Shown: piece after piece, positions 26,195-35,835 of the stretch
Layout: every line of letters starts with the position of its first letter
Numbering within the stretch: the stretch's first letter is position 1
DNA from: Rhodopseudomonas sp.
Lineage (GTDB): Bacteria > Pseudomonadota > Alphaproteobacteria > Rhizobiales > Xanthobacteraceae
DNA length: 64,000 nucleotides
Assembly (NCBI GenBank): GCA_016124795.1
Contig: WGNB01000041.1
Coordinates: forward strand, 1-64,000
Direction of reading: 5' to 3'
Notes under the pieces: model-generated
Database searches by the model: none
Told to the model about the DNA's origin: nothing
Seen by the model: only the letters and a program-made list of their open reading frames with translations
Program-made: the position numbers and the translations under genes

Positions 26195-27016
26195 ATGTCG
26201 AACCGGCAAGTCGGTGAAATCGCGCATCACATGGAAGCCTTGCTGCCGGCCGATGGCACGCCGGTGCTCAACCGCGTGATGCGGATGATGCTGTGCCGCG
26301 ACCTCAAGCGCGACATCGATCAAGACAGCTTCTTTGCCGCCCGCGATCTGCTACTCAAGGAAGGCCGCATCGGCCGCCTGCGCGGCCAGGGTGGGCAACT
26401 GTTTCTGCTGCCGCCCGTCACCAAGGCCGCCACGCCGGTCGAGATCGAGGACCGGGCGCGCCTTGTCCGGCAATGGCCGGAGGCGATGCTGATGCTGCCG
26501 CTGCGGCGCTATCTCGAATCGCAATTCCAGAAAGGTTTGGACCTGCCGCCCGACGCCGCCTGCGTCGTCGTGGACACCTCGACCATGGGCTCCGGCCTCG
26601 GCCGCTGGGCGCGACCCGATTTCATCCTGGTCAGCGCCATGCGTTTCAAAGTCATGCCGGGGTCGCAAATCGAGGTGCATAGTTTCGAACTGAAAACCGA
26701 GGACGGCGCCAATGACACGGCGGTCTACGAGGCTTTGGCGCAGACGCGATTTACCCATTTCGGTCATCTCGTCTGGCACCTGCCGAGAGGCTCGAAGGCG
26801 GAAAACCGGCTGGCCGATATCGAAATGCAATGCGAGGAACACGGCGTGGGCCTGATCCGGATGACCGATCCCGACGATACCGAAGCCTGCGAGATCATGG
26901 TCGACCCCAAACGCAAGCAGACCTCGGCGGTGACCGTCGACGGCTTTCTGGAATCGCGACTGTCCGAAAGCCAGCGCAAGACGCTGCTGCACGCGATGAA
27001 CGGAGCGGCGCGATGA
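26195..27016 (+). CDS. Predicted winged-helix plus PD-(D/E)XK nuclease-like protein
   Basis: A 273-residue protein I do not recognise as a named family. Residues 1-75 look like a winged helix: helices in [13 protein letters not shown] and [15 protein letters not shown], a recognition-like helix [16 protein letters not shown] and a wing [13 protein letters not shown]. Residues 100-225 show the order expected of a PD-(D/E)XK nuclease core: Glu108 in a helix, Pro141-Asp142 in [11 protein letters not shown], Glu165-Leu-Lys167 in [12 protein letters not shown], a helix [13 protein letters not shown] and a strand HLVWHLP. Start is ATG 26195 (the open frame from 26039 overlaps the soxCD terminator). 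It overlaps the ParA-like gene by ATGA. Function inferred from motifs only. Confidence 0.6.
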   Translation: MSNRQVGEIAHHMEALLPADGTPVLNRVMRMMLCRDLKRDIDQDSFFAARDLLLKEGRIGRLRGQGGQLFLLPPVTKAATPVEIEDRARLVRQWPEAMLMLPLRRYLESQFQKGLDLPPDAACVVVDTSTMGSGLGRWARPDFILVSAMRFKVMPGSQIEVHSFELKTEDGANDTAVYEALAQTRFTHFGHLVWHLPRGSKAENRLADIEMQCEEHGVGLIRMTDPDDTEACEIMVDPKRKQTSAVTVDGFLESRLSESQRKTLLHAMNGAAR

Positions 27017-27912
27017 AAGGCAAAGTCATCGCCGTCGCCAACATGAAAGGCGGCGTCGGCAAGACCGCCACCGTCATCGGGCTCGCCGAAGCGCTGGCGG
27101 CCGAAGGTTCGGAAGTGCTGGTGATCGATCTCGATCCGCAGGCCAATGCCTCGATCTGCCTGGCCGGCAGCAAGATGCTCAAGGAGCTGATCGAGAACGG
27201 CCACACCGTCGACGGCTATCTGACCGACCGGCTGTTCCGCAAGAAGGACGATATCGAGTTCGCCGATTGCATCCGCACCCACGTCAGCAATGTCTATCAC
27301 CTCAACGCCCAACTGCCGATTTCGCTTTTGGCGTCAAGTTCGGAACTGCGCATCGTCGAGCGCGACATGCTGTATCGCCTGAGCAAGAGCCACACCGACA
27401 TCGACTGGTTCGTCGACCGTCTGCACGACCTGTTGCGCGACCAGTTGAAACGGACCCGCAAGAGCTACGACTACATCCTGTTCGATTGCGCGCCCGGCAT
27501 TTCGCTGCTGACGGAAATGAGCATCCGGCTGGCCAATCTGGTGATCGTGCCGACGATTCCGGATTTTCTGTCGACCTACGGCCTGCAAACCTTTTGCAGC
27601 AATCTGCGCACCGGCGAGATGGCCAAGCGCACCACGCTGGAAAAGCCGAAGAAGCCTTATGTGCTGGTGACGCGGCTGCGTCCGATCAACGAGCACAGAC
27701 ACACCGTCGAACGGCTCGAAAACGAACACCTCAAGGACAAGCCGAACTTCCGCTTGTTCGAAACGCAAATTCCCGAGCGCGCGGCGATCGCCGAGGCGCT
27801 TGGCAAAGTCGATAGCTGGCCGTCGTTTTCGCAGAAATGGAAAGACACGGCGGGAATTCTGGAAAGCCTGTCCAACGAAACCAGGGAGGCGCTGCATGGC
27901 GCTCGATCTTGA
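27013..27912 (+). CDS. ParA/Soj-family ATPase
   Basis: A 299-residue ATPase of the ParA/MinD (SIMIBI) class. The deviant Walker A is [12 protein letters not shown] (residues 10-21), Walker A' is [11 protein letters not shown] (residues 37-47), and Walker B is [11 protein letters not shown] (residues 152-162). These proteins dimerise on ATP binding and usually bind DNA or membrane non-specifically. There is no ParB or parS near it and no rep gene, so a chromosome- or plasmid-partition role is not supported by context. It overlaps the nuclease-like gene by 4 bp and the next gene by 17 bp, so it works in that three-gene unit. Confidence 0.85.
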   Translation: MKGKVIAVANMKGGVGKTATVIGLAEALAAEGSEVLVIDLDPQANASICLAGSKMLKELIENGHTVDGYLTDRLFRKKDDIEFADCIRTHVSNVYHLNAQLPISLLASSSELRIVERDMLYRLSKSHTDIDWFVDRLHDLLRDQLKRTRKSYDYILFDCAPGISLLTEMSIRLANLVIVPTIPDFLSTYGLQTFCSNLRTGEMAKRTTLEKPKKPYVLVTRLRPINEHRHTVERLENEHLKDKPNFRLFETQIPERAAIAEALGKVDSWPSFSQKWKDTAGILESLSNETREALHGARS

Positions 27913-28360
27913 TGCTTTCGCGGTGCTGCGCGCCATCGGCGCGCATGCCGCGCTGTTCGGCGACGCCAAAGCGGACGCCGCCAAGGCTGCCCGCGCGCTG
28001 GTCGTCAAACAGATCAAGGCCAAGGGCACCGATCTCGCCGCGCTGCGGGCGCTGCGCAAAGCGCTCGGCGAGGAAAGCTTCGCGCTGGTGGTCGACGGCC
28101 TGAAGGACGCCGAACTGAAGACGCTGGTCGCTCGCGTCGACAAGGAAAACCCGGAGGCCAAGACCGCCAGCCCGGCCTGGCGCCGCCGTCACCTGATGGC
28201 CCTGGTCACCGGCGCCGCCGAACCGGCTGCGAAAGCGCCCAAGGCCGCCAAGGCGAAAAAGCCGGCCAGGGCCAAAAACGGGGCCAAAGCCGGCAAAACA
28301 GCCGAAAATGGGCCGGAATTCCTCTACGACGAGTCGGCCGGGGTGCTGCGCAAGCGCTAA
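27896..28360 (+). CDS. Small protein with helical domain and Lys/Ala-rich tail, third gene of ParA-like operon
   Basis: A 154-residue protein with no recognised family. Residues 1-100 are predicted mostly helical ([70 protein letters not shown]). Residues about 103-135 are a Lys/Ala-rich, histone-H1-like tail ([19 protein letters not shown] and on), ending in a separate short motif [14 protein letters not shown]. The tail suggests nucleic-acid contact. Start is ATG 27896, 17 bp inside the ParA-like gene. Its position suggests it is the DNA- or target-binding partner of the ATPase, which is inference. Confidence 0.65.
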   Translation: MALDLDAFAVLRAIGAHAALFGDAKADAAKAARALVVKQIKAKGTDLAALRALRKALGEESFALVVDGLKDAELKTLVARVDKENPEAKTASPAWRRRHLMALVTGAAEPAAKAPKAAKAKKPARAKNGAKAGKTAENGPEFLYDESAGVLRKR

Positions 28361-28375
28361 CGGCGCGATAACTAC

Positions 28376-28391
28376 ATAAAGAAATCTTTAT
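28376..28391. promoter_or_regulatory. Palindromic operator upstream of ahcY
   Basis: ATAAAGA (28376-28382), two bases, TCTTTAT (28385-28391): a near-perfect AT-rich palindrome in GC-rich surroundings, 90 bp before the ahcY ATG. Its size and AT-rich symmetry suit an ArsR-family site, and ahcY in proteobacteria is often controlled by the ArsR-type S-adenosylhomocysteine sensor SahR. Assignment to SahR is a hypothesis; the sahR gene is not in the window. Confidence 0.5.
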
Positions 28392-28480
28392 ATATGCGTT
28401 GCGGGGCGGCGGCGGGCCTGTTATAGGCTCGGCGACAATCCACCCTGCCAAATTTTCACGCTTGTTCGCATAGGACCGCC

Positions 28481-29893
28481 ATGACCGCCGCCAAGGACTA
28501 CATCGTCAAGGACATCTCGCTCGCCGACTTCGGCCGCAAGGAACTCTCGCTGGCCGAGACCGAAATGCCGGGCCTGATGGCGACGCGGGAAGAATACGGC
28601 CCCAAGCAGCCGCTGAAGGGCGCGCGCATCGCCGGCTCGCTGCACATGACCATCCAGACCGGCGTGCTGATCGAGACGCTGGTCGCGCTCGGCGCCGACG
28701 TGCGCTGGGTGTCGTGCAACATCTATTCGACGCAGGACCATGCCGCCGCCGCCATCGCGGCCGCCGGCGTGCCAGTCTTCGCGATCAAGGGCGAGAGCCT
28801 GAAGGACTACTGGGACTACACCGCCAAGATGTTCGACTGGCATGGCGGCGGCTTCCCGAACATGATCCTCGATGACGGCGGCGACGCCACCATGTACGTC
28901 CACCTCGGCCTGCGCGCCGAGAACGGCGACGCCGCCTTCCTCGACAAGCCGGGCTCGGAAGAAGAAGAAGTGTTCTTCGCGCTCCTGAAGAAGCAGCTCA
29001 AAGAAAAGCCGAAGGGCTACTTCGCCGAGATGGCCAAGAGCATCAAGGGCGTGTCGGAAGAGACCACCACCGGCGTGCATCGTCTCTATGAAATGCAGAA
29101 GGCCGGCACGCTGTTGTGGCCCGCCATCAACGTCAACGACTCGGTGACCAAGTCGAAGTTCGACAACCTCTATGGCTGCCGTGAATCGCTGGTCGACGGC
29201 ATCCGCCGCGGCACCGACGTGATGATGTCGGGCAAAGTCGCGATGGTCGCCGGCTTCGGCGACGTCGGCAAGGGTTCGGCGGCGTCGCTGCGCCAGGCCG
29301 GCTGCCGCGTGATGGTCTCCGAAATCGATCCGATCTGCGCGCTGCAGGCGGCGATGGAAGGCTATCAGGTCGTGACCATGGAAGACGCCGCGCCGGTCGC
29401 CGACATCTTCGTCACCGCCACCGGCAACAAGGACATCATCAAGCTCGAGCACATGCGGGCGATGAAGGACCGGGCCATCGTCTGCAACATCGGCCACTTC
29501 GACAACGAGATCCAGATCGCCTCGCTGAAGAACCTGAAGTGGACCAACATCAAGCCGCAGGTCGACGAGATCGCTTTCCCGGACGGCCACCGCATCATCA
29601 TGCTGTCGGAAGGCCGCCTGGTGAACCTCGGCAACGCCATGGGCCATCCGTCCTTCGTGATGTCGGCGTCCTTCACCAACCAGACGCTGGCGCAGATCGA
29701 ACTCTTCGCCAACAACAAGGACGGCAAGTACAAGAAGGAAGTCTACGTGCTGCCGAAGGCGCTCGACGAAAAGGTCGCCCGCCTGCATCTCGCCAAGATC
29801 GGCGTCAAGCTCACCGAGCTGAGCAAGGAACAGGCCGACTATATCGGCGTCAAGCAGCAGGGTCCGTTCAAGGCCGAGCACTACCGTTACTAG
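28481..29893 (+). CDS. ahcY: Adenosylhomocysteinase
   Basis: A 470-residue S-adenosyl-L-homocysteine hydrolase, which splits SAH to adenosine and homocysteine in the methyl cycle. Recognised by [16 protein letters not shown] near the N-terminus, [16 protein letters not shown], the NAD-binding [30 protein letters not shown] and the C-terminal PFKAEHYRY. The length includes the about 40-residue insert typical of proteobacterial enzymes (around [20 protein letters not shown]). Start ATG 28481. A palindromic operator candidate lies 90 bp upstream and a strong terminator just downstream. Confidence 0.97.
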   Translation: MTAAKDYIVKDISLADFGRKELSLAETEMPGLMATREEYGPKQPLKGARIAGSLHMTIQTGVLIETLVALGADVRWVSCNIYSTQDHAAAAIAAAGVPVFAIKGESLKDYWDYTAKMFDWHGGGFPNMILDDGGDATMYVHLGLRAENGDAAFLDKPGSEEEEVFFALLKKQLKEKPKGYFAEMAKSIKGVSEETTTGVHRLYEMQKAGTLLWPAINVNDSVTKSKFDNLYGCRESLVDGIRRGTDVMMSGKVAMVAGFGDVGKGSAASLRQAGCRVMVSEIDPICALQAAMEGYQVVTMEDAAPVADIFVTATGNKDIIKLEHMRAMKDRAIVCNIGHFDNEIQIASLKNLKWTNIKPQVDEIAFPDGHRIIMLSEGRLVNLGNAMGHPSFVMSASFTNQTLAQIELFANNKDGKYKKEVYVLPKALDEKVARLHLAKIGVKLTELSKEQADYIGVKQQGPFKAEHYRY

Positions 29894-29947
29894 GCGTCAC
29901 GCCACTTAAAACTTCGCCGCGGGTTTTGCCACCTGCTGCAAACGACG

Positions 29948-29976
29948 ATAGCCGGGCCGAAAGGTCCGGCTATTTT
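29948..29976 (+). terminator. Rho-independent terminator after ahcY
   Basis: An 11-bp stem with one G-T pair (29948-29958 with 29963-29973), a GAAA tetraloop and four T residues (29973-29976). Confidence 0.88.
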
Positions 29977-29978
29977 CG

Positions 29979-31220
29979 TTATGGCTTCACGGTCGGTGAG
30001 ATGCCTTCCGGCTGCAACAACGCCACCCAGCGCTGCGGCTCGACCGTCAACCGGATCAGCCAGCCGAGCACGATGAAGGTCAAGAATGGTTTGAGCACAC
30101 GGTCGACCTCGAGCGCGCCGTGAAAGCCGATCACCAGCACCGCCGCGATCAGCAGCCACGCCCTCTGGTCGCGGCCATCGCGCGTCAGCAAGGTCAGCGC
30201 CAGCGCCGCCAAGGCCGGCGTCAGCACCAGGAACGACAGGAACTCGTTGCGCGGGCCGAACAGCGTGATGTAGCAGCCGCTGAAAAGCGTCACCGCCATC
30301 GCGAAGACGACCGCGTTGCCGAGCCGCGCGACGCGCCAGACCAGCGCCAGCGTAAACAGCGCGGCGGCGAGCCGCACCGCGGTCTGCGCCGTATGCGGCA
30401 GGTCGATGCCGAACGTATCGAGCATGGTGGCGAAGTCGGCCTGATAGGGCCACTGCCCCGGCTCGACCGAGGCGAGTTGCTGGAGCTTGGTGAACCAGGT
30501 CTGGTATTGCCCGGCGACATAATGAAAGTCGGCGAAGGCAAAGGGCGCGACCAGCGCCGCGATCAGCGCCACGGTGAGCCCAATCCGCATCTTCGGCTGG
30601 GTCGCGCCGCACAGCAGCAACATCACCAACGACAGCGGCTTGGTGATGACGCTGAGAAACATCCACAGCGAGGCCATCGACCAGCGCTGCCGCGCAATCG
30701 CGGCGGCGGCCAGCATCATGAAGGCGGTCATGCCGACCTGCGCCTGAACATATTTGAAATTGAACCAGGCCGCCGGGATGTTGATCAGCAGCAGCACGCC
30801 GGCGATCTGCAAGGTCTCGCGCGCCGGCTTCTCCGGCAGGAACACGCGCAGGAAGACGACGCAGGCGATGCTCAGCACGGCAGCCGAGATCGTCATGGCG
30901 ATCGCCGCCGCCACGGTCGGCGTCAGCGCCGGCAAGGGCCCGAGCACCAGCAGCGACACCGGCCAATACAGATATTCGCCGAGGTTCGACATGTCGTAGA
31001 TCGGCCGGTGCGCCCAGAAGCTGTGCGCGGCGTCGAGATAGGCCTGAAAGGTCGAGCCGAAGCGGCGCGGATCGGTGCGCAGCAGCGAGGCCACGCAGAA
31101 AATCAGCCAGCCGATCCAGCCCAGCCAGGGAAAGCGCGCGAATGCGTCGACGACAAAGTCCTGCGCGCGCAGGAGCGCGCCCATGCCCAAGCCGCGCGTG
31201 CGATCGGTCTCGACACCCAC
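29979..31220 (-). CDS. Membrane glycosyltransferase, GT87/DUF2029 type
   Basis: A 413-residue integral membrane protein of the DUF2029/GT87 group, polyprenyl-phosphate-sugar-dependent glycosyltransferases of the GT-C fold. After TM1 (WLGWIGWLIFCVASLL) comes the characteristic loop FQAYLDAAHSFWAHRPIYDMS, then about nine further helices. Start is GTG 31220, decided by the GGGAGGAG at 31229-31236; the frame open to 31313 would overlap the upstream gene. It lies 32 bp after the GT39-type gene and is co-transcribed with it. The acceptor is unknown; cell-envelope glycan is likely. Confidence 0.8.
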   Translation of the reverse strand: MGVETDRTRGLGMGALLRAQDFVVDAFARFPWLGWIGWLIFCVASLLRTDPRRFGSTFQAYLDAAHSFWAHRPIYDMSNLGEYLYWPVSLLVLGPLPALTPTVAAAIAMTISAAVLSIACVVFLRVFLPEKPARETLQIAGVLLLINIPAAWFNFKYVQAQVGMTAFMMLAAAAIARQRWSMASLWMFLSVITKPLSLVMLLLCGATQPKMRIGLTVALIAALVAPFAFADFHYVAGQYQTWFTKLQQLASVEPGQWPYQADFATMLDTFGIDLPHTAQTAVRLAAALFTLALVWRVARLGNAVVFAMAVTLFSGCYITLFGPRNEFLSFLVLTPALAALALTLLTRDGRDQRAWLLIAAVLVIGFHGALEVDRVLKPFLTFIVLGWLIRLTVEPQRWVALLQPEGISPTVKP

Positions 31221-31252
31221 TGTCAAACTCCTCCCAGAGTCACGCCATACAA

Positions 31253-32788
31253 TCAGAGCCGCGGCGGGATCACAATCATTGTGTAGCGGCGCGCCGGCAT
31301 CGTCTTGCCCCACACGGACTGCCGGATTTCGGTTTGCGTGATGCGGGCGGCGTCGCCGGCCGCGCTCACCGCCTTGGCGCGACAGGCCGCGTCAACGGTC
31401 ATGCACAGCCAGACCATGCCGTGACGCTTCAGCGTGGCGGGGTCGATCGCCGGCATCTCGGCCATCACCGCGCGCGGCCGGTCCGCCGCGTAGGCGACGA
31501 CACCGAGCACGATGTCGCCGTCGCCGCCGACAAAGGCGAGCGGCCCCGGCGCCGACGACCGCCAGATGCGTTCGACTTCCTGGGCCAGCAGCCGCGCCTG
31601 CGCGTTGACCGGCGGCGGCCCGTCCGGCCGCGTCTTGATCGCGATCACCGGCGAGACCGCCAGCATGACAAGCGGCAGGATGGCGGCGAGCAGCACGATG
31701 CGCACGGTGTCGACCGGCCGGATCGTCATCGCCGGCGGCGACAGCAGCAGCACCGGCAGCAGCGTCCAGGCCGACATCGACCACAGCGAGGTGATTTCCG
31801 CGCCCGAGGCGACCGCGCCGAGCGCCGGCAGGATGAACGGCGCCCAGAAGGCCGCCGCCGCCAGCCGGCGTTCGGTGTCGGCCGGCCACAGCATGTCGGC
31901 GAGCGTCGCCCGGTCGGGCTTGCCCGAGGCCAGCGCCAGCATGACCGGCAGCGCGACATAGCCGAGCGAGCCGCCGAAATAACCGAGCGCGGCGATCACC
32001 GTGCCGCCGAACGGTTTTTCGCCGTGAATGGCGAGCGCATAAGTGAACGGCGCGAAGTCGTTCTGCCACAGCCAGTAAAGATGCGGCGCGATCGCGATCA
32101 GCCCGACCGCGACGGCGGCCCAGGGTGCCGGCGAGCGGAAATAGGCGGCGCGGCGGCGGTCGATCAGCGCCGCCACGATCAGGCCGGCGAGCAGGAAGAT
32201 CGACCAGTATTTGCCCAGCATGCACAGGGCCGCGCCCAGCCCGGCCAGCGCGCCGGACGCCGCCGTGCGCCGATCCACCGAGCGCAGGAACCAGAAGGTG
32301 GTCATCGCCCAGAGCGGCATCAGCACGGTGTTGACGTTGAATTTCAGCGCATGGAAATTGAAAAACGGCACCAGCATCAGCAGCGCCAGCCCGGCGACCC
32401 GCTTTTCCGGCGTCAGGTAATCGGCCGACAGCCGCCAGACGAACCACAGCGCCAGCGCCGGCATCGCCATGGCCAGCAGGTAATAAGTGAATTCGCCGAC
32501 CGGGAAGACCTCGAACCAGGCCCAGACCAGCGCGGCGGCCAGCGGCGGATGCTTGAGGTAGCCCCAGGACAGGTCGCGCGACCAGGCGATCACCTCGACC
32601 ATGTCGAAATGCAGGCCCTGGCTCGATTTGGCGATGGCGCCATAGCCCGCCCATAGCAGGGCATAGACCGCCAGCGTCAGGATGACGGTGCTGTCGGCCC
32701 GCGCCGGGTCGAGCAGGGTCGCGCGCAGGCGGCCGGCGGCGGCGAGGGGAAATGTGACAATGGCGGAGAGAACGGCAGGCAGGCGCAT
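31253..32788 (-). CDS. Membrane glycosyltransferase, ArnT/PMT (GT39/GT83) type
   Basis: A GT-C-fold integral membrane glycosyltransferase of about 511 residues, PMT_2/ArnT superfamily. The first periplasmic loop carries FDMVEVIAWSRDLSWGYLKHPPL, the family's acidic-aromatic donor-binding motif. About ten further helices and a periplasmic C-terminal region follow. The frame is open to 32875, but that end lies inside a hairpin repeat; ATG 32788 (MRLPAVLSAIVT) is preferred, though ATG 32842 is possible. Proteins of this type attach sugars from lipid carriers to lipid A or other envelope lipids. Paired with the GT87-type gene downstream. Confidence 0.8.
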   Translation of the reverse strand: MRLPAVLSAIVTFPLAAAGRLRATLLDPARADSTVILTLAVYALLWAGYGAIAKSSQGLHFDMVEVIAWSRDLSWGYLKHPPLAAALVWAWFEVFPVGEFTYYLLAMAMPALALWFVWRLSADYLTPEKRVAGLALLMLVPFFNFHALKFNVNTVLMPLWAMTTFWFLRSVDRRTAASGALAGLGAALCMLGKYWSIFLLAGLIVAALIDRRRAAYFRSPAPWAAVAVGLIAIAPHLYWLWQNDFAPFTYALAIHGEKPFGGTVIAALGYFGGSLGYVALPVMLALASGKPDRATLADMLWPADTERRLAAAAFWAPFILPALGAVASGAEITSLWSMSAWTLLPVLLLSPPAMTIRPVDTVRIVLLAAILPLVMLAVSPVIAIKTRPDGPPPVNAQARLLAQEVERIWRSSAPGPLAFVGGDGDIVLGVVAYAADRPRAVMAEMPAIDPATLKRHGMVWLCMTVDAACRAKAVSAAGDAARITQTEIRQSVWGKTMPARRYTMIVIPPRL

Positions 32789-32829
32789 GGCCAGCCCTAT
32801 CGCACGGCGGAACTGGAGGGAAAAGGCGT

Positions 32830-32921
32830 AATTACCGTTCATTCCGGCGGAAGCCGGATTCCGGTTTTTGGCCAAGGGGCTTCGGTCCCCGCTTCCGCGG
32901 GGACGACGGCGGAATGACGGC
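32830..32921. repeat. Dispersed palindromic repeat upstream of lepA
   Basis: Contains hairpins TCCGGC / GCCGGA (32843-32858 region) and GTCCCCGC / GCGGGGAC (32885-32892 with 32897-32904), separated by the palindrome TTGGCCAA at 32868-32875. The same TTGGCCAA sits between two hairpins in the element at 37047-37113, so the two belong to one repeat family. It lies between divergent genes. Confidence 0.75.
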
Positions 32922-32975
32922 AGGATTGGCGCCAGATCGCTTGTGGACGCGCTTTGCCAATGTTATCTCGCCGCC

Positions 32976-34787
32976 ATGACGGCTTTCCCCATCGAAAACA
33001 TCCGCAATTTCTCCATCGTCGCCCATATCGACCATGGCAAATCGACGCTCGCCGACCGGCTGATCCAGCTCACCGGCGGCCTCGACGCGCGCGAGATGGC
33101 CGGCAAGGAACAAATTCTCGATAACATGGATATCGAGAAGGAGCGCGGCATTACCATCAAGGCGCAGACCGTGCGCCTGAATTACCACGCCAAGGACGGC
33201 AAGGATTACGTCCTCAATCTGATGGACACCCCCGGCCACGTCGACTTCGCCTATGAGGTCAACCGGTCGCTCGCCGCCTGCGAGGGCTCGCTGCTGGTGG
33301 TCGATGCCAGCCAGGGCGTCGAAGCCCAGACGCTCGCCAACGTCTATCACGCGCTCGACGCCAACCACGAGATCGTGCCGGTCCTCAACAAGGTCGACCT
33401 GCCCGCCGCCGAGCCGGAAAAGATCAAGAAACAGATCGAGGACGTCATCGGCCTCGACGCCTCCGACGCGGTGATGATCTCGGCCAAGACCGGCCTCGGC
33501 GTGCCCGACGTGCTGGAAGCCATCGTCACCAAGCTGCCGGCGCCGAAAGGCGACCGCACCAAGCCGCTGAAAGCGCTGCTGGTCGACAGCTGGTACGACG
33601 CCTATCTCGGCGTCGTCGTTCTGGTGCGTGTCGTCGACGGCACGCTGAAGAAGGGCCAGCGCATCCGGATGATCGGCATCGAGTCGCATTACGAGGTCGA
33701 TCGCGTCGGCGTGTTCCTGCCGAAGCTGACCACCGTCGACGAACTCGGCCCCGGCGAGATCGGCATGTTGACCGCTTCGATCAAGGAAGTCGCCGACACG
33801 CGCGTCGGCGACACCATCACCGACGAGCGCAACCCGATCGACGATCCGCTGCCCGGCTTCCAGCCGGCGATCCCGGTCGTGTTCTGCGGCCTGTTCCCGG
33901 TCGACGCCGCCGACTTCGAGGACCTGCGCGCCGCGATGGGCAAGCTGCGGCTCAACGACGCCTCGTTCACGTTCGAAATGGAAACCTCGGCCGCGCTCGG
34001 CTTCGGCTTCCGCTGCGGCTTCCTCGGCCTGTTGCATCTGGAAATCATCCAGGAGCGGCTGGAACGCGAATTCAATCTCGACCTGATCGCGACCGCGCCC
34101 TCGGTCATCTACAAGATGAACCTGCGCAACGGCACCCAGATCGAACTGCACAACCCGGTCGACATGCCGGACGTAATGCAGATCCTGTCGATCGAGGAAC
34201 CATGGATCGAAGCCACCATCCTGACGCCGGACGAGTATCTCGGCTCGGTGCTCAAGCTCTGCCAGGACCGGCGCGGCACGCAGAAGGAGCTGACCTATGT
34301 CGGCGCCCGCGCCATGGTCAAATACGACCTGCCGCTCAACGAAGTGGTGTTCGATTTCTACGACCGGCTGAAGTCAGTCTCGAAAGGCTACGCCTCGTTC
34401 GACTATCACCTGACCGACTACAAGGAATCCGACCTCGTCAAGATGTCGATCCTGGTCAATGACGAGCCGGTCGACGCGCTGTCGATGCTGGTCCACCGCA
34501 CGCGCGCCGAAACGCGCGGTCGCGGCATGGTCGAGAAGCTGAAAGAACTGATCCCGCCGCACATGTTCCAGGTGCCGATCCAGGCGGCCCTCGGCGGCAA
34601 GATCATCGCCCGCGAAACCGTACGCGCGCTGCGCAAGGACGTGACCGCCAAGTGCTACGGCGGCGACGCCACCCGCAAGCGCAAGCTGCTCGACAAGCAG
34701 AAAAAGGGCAAGAAGAAGATGCGGCAGTTCGGCAAGGTCGACATCCCGCAGGAAGCGTTCATCGCGGCGCTGAAAGTCGACGTCTGA
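32976..34787 (+). CDS. lepA: Elongation factor 4 (back-translocating GTPase LepA)
   Basis: A 603-residue translational GTPase, normal length. G motifs: [14 protein letters not shown] (G1), RGITIKAQ (G2), DTPGHVDF (G3), NKVDLP (G4) and SAKTG (G5). The EF-G-like domains and the LepA-specific C-terminal domain follow, ending with [20 protein letters not shown] and PQEAFIAAL. Start ATG 32976 ([21 protein letters not shown]); the frame open from 32868 is read from the repeat and is rejected. Its 3' end has a decayed partial copy at 36062. The stop codon is part of a 6-bp hairpin at 34785-34799. Confidence 0.97.
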   Translation: MTAFPIENIRNFSIVAHIDHGKSTLADRLIQLTGGLDAREMAGKEQILDNMDIEKERGITIKAQTVRLNYHAKDGKDYVLNLMDTPGHVDFAYEVNRSLAACEGSLLVVDASQGVEAQTLANVYHALDANHEIVPVLNKVDLPAAEPEKIKKQIEDVIGLDASDAVMISAKTGLGVPDVLEAIVTKLPAPKGDRTKPLKALLVDSWYDAYLGVVVLVRVVDGTLKKGQRIRMIGIESHYEVDRVGVFLPKLTTVDELGPGEIGMLTASIKEVADTRVGDTITDERNPIDDPLPGFQPAIPVVFCGLFPVDAADFEDLRAAMGKLRLNDASFTFEMETSAALGFGFRCGFLGLLHLEIIQERLEREFNLDLIATAPSVIYKMNLRNGTQIELHNPVDMPDVMQILSIEEPWIEATILTPDEYLGSVLKLCQDRRGTQKELTYVGARAMVKYDLPLNEVVFDFYDRLKSVSKGYASFDYHLTDYKESDLVKMSILVNDEPVDALSMLVHRTRAETRGRGMVEKLKELIPPHMFQVPIQAALGGKIIARETVRALRKDVTAKCYGGDATRKRKLLDKQKKGKKKMRQFGKVDIPQEAFIAALKVDV

Positions 34788-34816
34788 CGCGAAGCGTCAT
34801 ATTTCGGAACATAAGT

Positions 34817-34837
34817 GTCCGACGCTAGACGTCGGAC
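34817..34837 (+). other. Hairpin downstream of lepA
   Basis: Perfect 8-bp stem (34817-34824 with 34830-34837), 5-nt loop, preceded by the 6-bp hairpin at 34785-34799 with ATATTT after it. Together they may end the lepA transcript, though neither has a good T-run. Confidence 0.4.
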
Positions 34838-34928
34838 CATCGAGGGTGGATACGCGAGGAGCGGCTCGGCGCCGAACGACCGATATCGGTCGGGACGCTT
34901 TGAACCCCATAGACCTCAGAGGAACGAG

Positions 34929-35216
34929 ATGGATCTCGCCTTGCGTACTTTCTACCATGTGCCCTTCATCGGCTGGCTCACCAAAGACGCCGTCCGCGGC
35001 AAGCCGGACGCCAAGTACTATTTCATCCTGAACCTCGCCGCCCTCTATGGCGTGCTGGTTTATACGCTTGGCTATCCGTTCCTCATTGTCACGTTGCTGA
35101 TCGCGGCGGCGCTGGTCTTCTCCGCCATCCTCGCGTTGACGGCGACGGACCTGATCGACAACAGCCAGCGGGCGCGACGCCAGGCTGCCGGCCCGCGCGG
35201 CGATCACCGGAAATAA
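34929..35216 (+). CDS. Small hypothetical membrane protein (95 aa)
   Basis: A 95-residue protein with an amphipathic start (MDLALRTFYHVPFIGWLTKDAV), a hydrophobic hairpin of two helices (YYFILNLAALYGVLVYTLGYPFL and LLIAAALVFSAILALTA, separated by a tight turn) and a basic C-terminus rich in Arg. Start ATG 34929 is preceded by AGAGGA; the longer frame from 34815 is rejected because it begins in the lepA downstream hairpin. No family recognised. Confidence 0.7.
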   Translation: MDLALRTFYHVPFIGWLTKDAVRGKPDAKYYFILNLAALYGVLVYTLGYPFLIVTLLIAAALVFSAILALTATDLIDNSQRARRQAAGPRGDHRK

Positions 35217-35252
35217 CCCGGCGCGCGCGTCTGCCGCGTGACGGCAACGCCG

Positions 35253-35537
35253 TCAGTTGCCGCGATTCAAGCCACGGCCGCCGCCGGTGCTGTCGAGCGC
35301 GGCCTTGCAAGCCGCCGACAGGCTGGCGCGGTTCGCCTCAAGGCAGGCGCGAATGTCGCGATTGCCGTGCTCCTTGCCGGCGCATTTTTGCTCGATCTCA
35401 GTCTGGCACGCCGCCACGACCGGCCCCGTGCCCGGCCCCTGGCCGCGCGGCGTGGCCGGCTGCGCTAATGCTGCGGTCGCCAAGCCCAACGTCGCGGTGA
35501 GCGCCAATGCGCCGGTTGTCATGGTCGCGCGTCGCAT
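35253..35537 (-). CDS. Secreted cysteine-rich repeat protein
   Basis: A 94-residue exported protein. It has a signal peptide (TTGALALTATLGLATAALA) and a cysteine-rich repeat resembling the Cys_rich_FGFR1/GLG1 repeat: ACQTEIEQKCAGKEHGNRDI, then ACLEANRASLSAACKAAL, where the four Cys follow the spacing C-x8-C, C-x10-C around an acidic helix pair. Such small periplasmic proteins are common in Hyphomicrobiales and have no proven function. It is monocistronic on the minus strand. Confidence 0.72.
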   Translation of the reverse strand: MRRATMTTGALALTATLGLATAALAQPATPRGQGPGTGPVVAACQTEIEQKCAGKEHGNRDIRACLEANRASLSAACKAALDSTGGGRGLNRGN

Positions 35538-35835
35538 GTGAACCTCCTGATGCCGATAAAGCGACCCCTGTCGACAAACGCTTACGCCCGGCGCGGAGAA
35601 ATTTATTGATCCCGGTCAACAACGGCCTGCGGCATATACGCAGCGACCGCGGACCCAAACGCCGCCGCCGCATGCAGCGCTGCAAGTGATTGGCAACCGC
35701 GCGCCGCTCCGGTCACGCACCGTCGCACGCACATAACGCGGGCCAAGACCTCGGCGCTTCCCTGCCTTGACCTGTCGCGCCCGAACCGCGAAACTTCATG
35801 CGTTGTTGTCGATGACAATCCGCAGGGAGGATCAT

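Noticed and set aside
27013-27912. Chromosome-partition parA
   Set aside because: No parB or replication-origin genes are present next to it; the gene is locked into a different three-gene operon.
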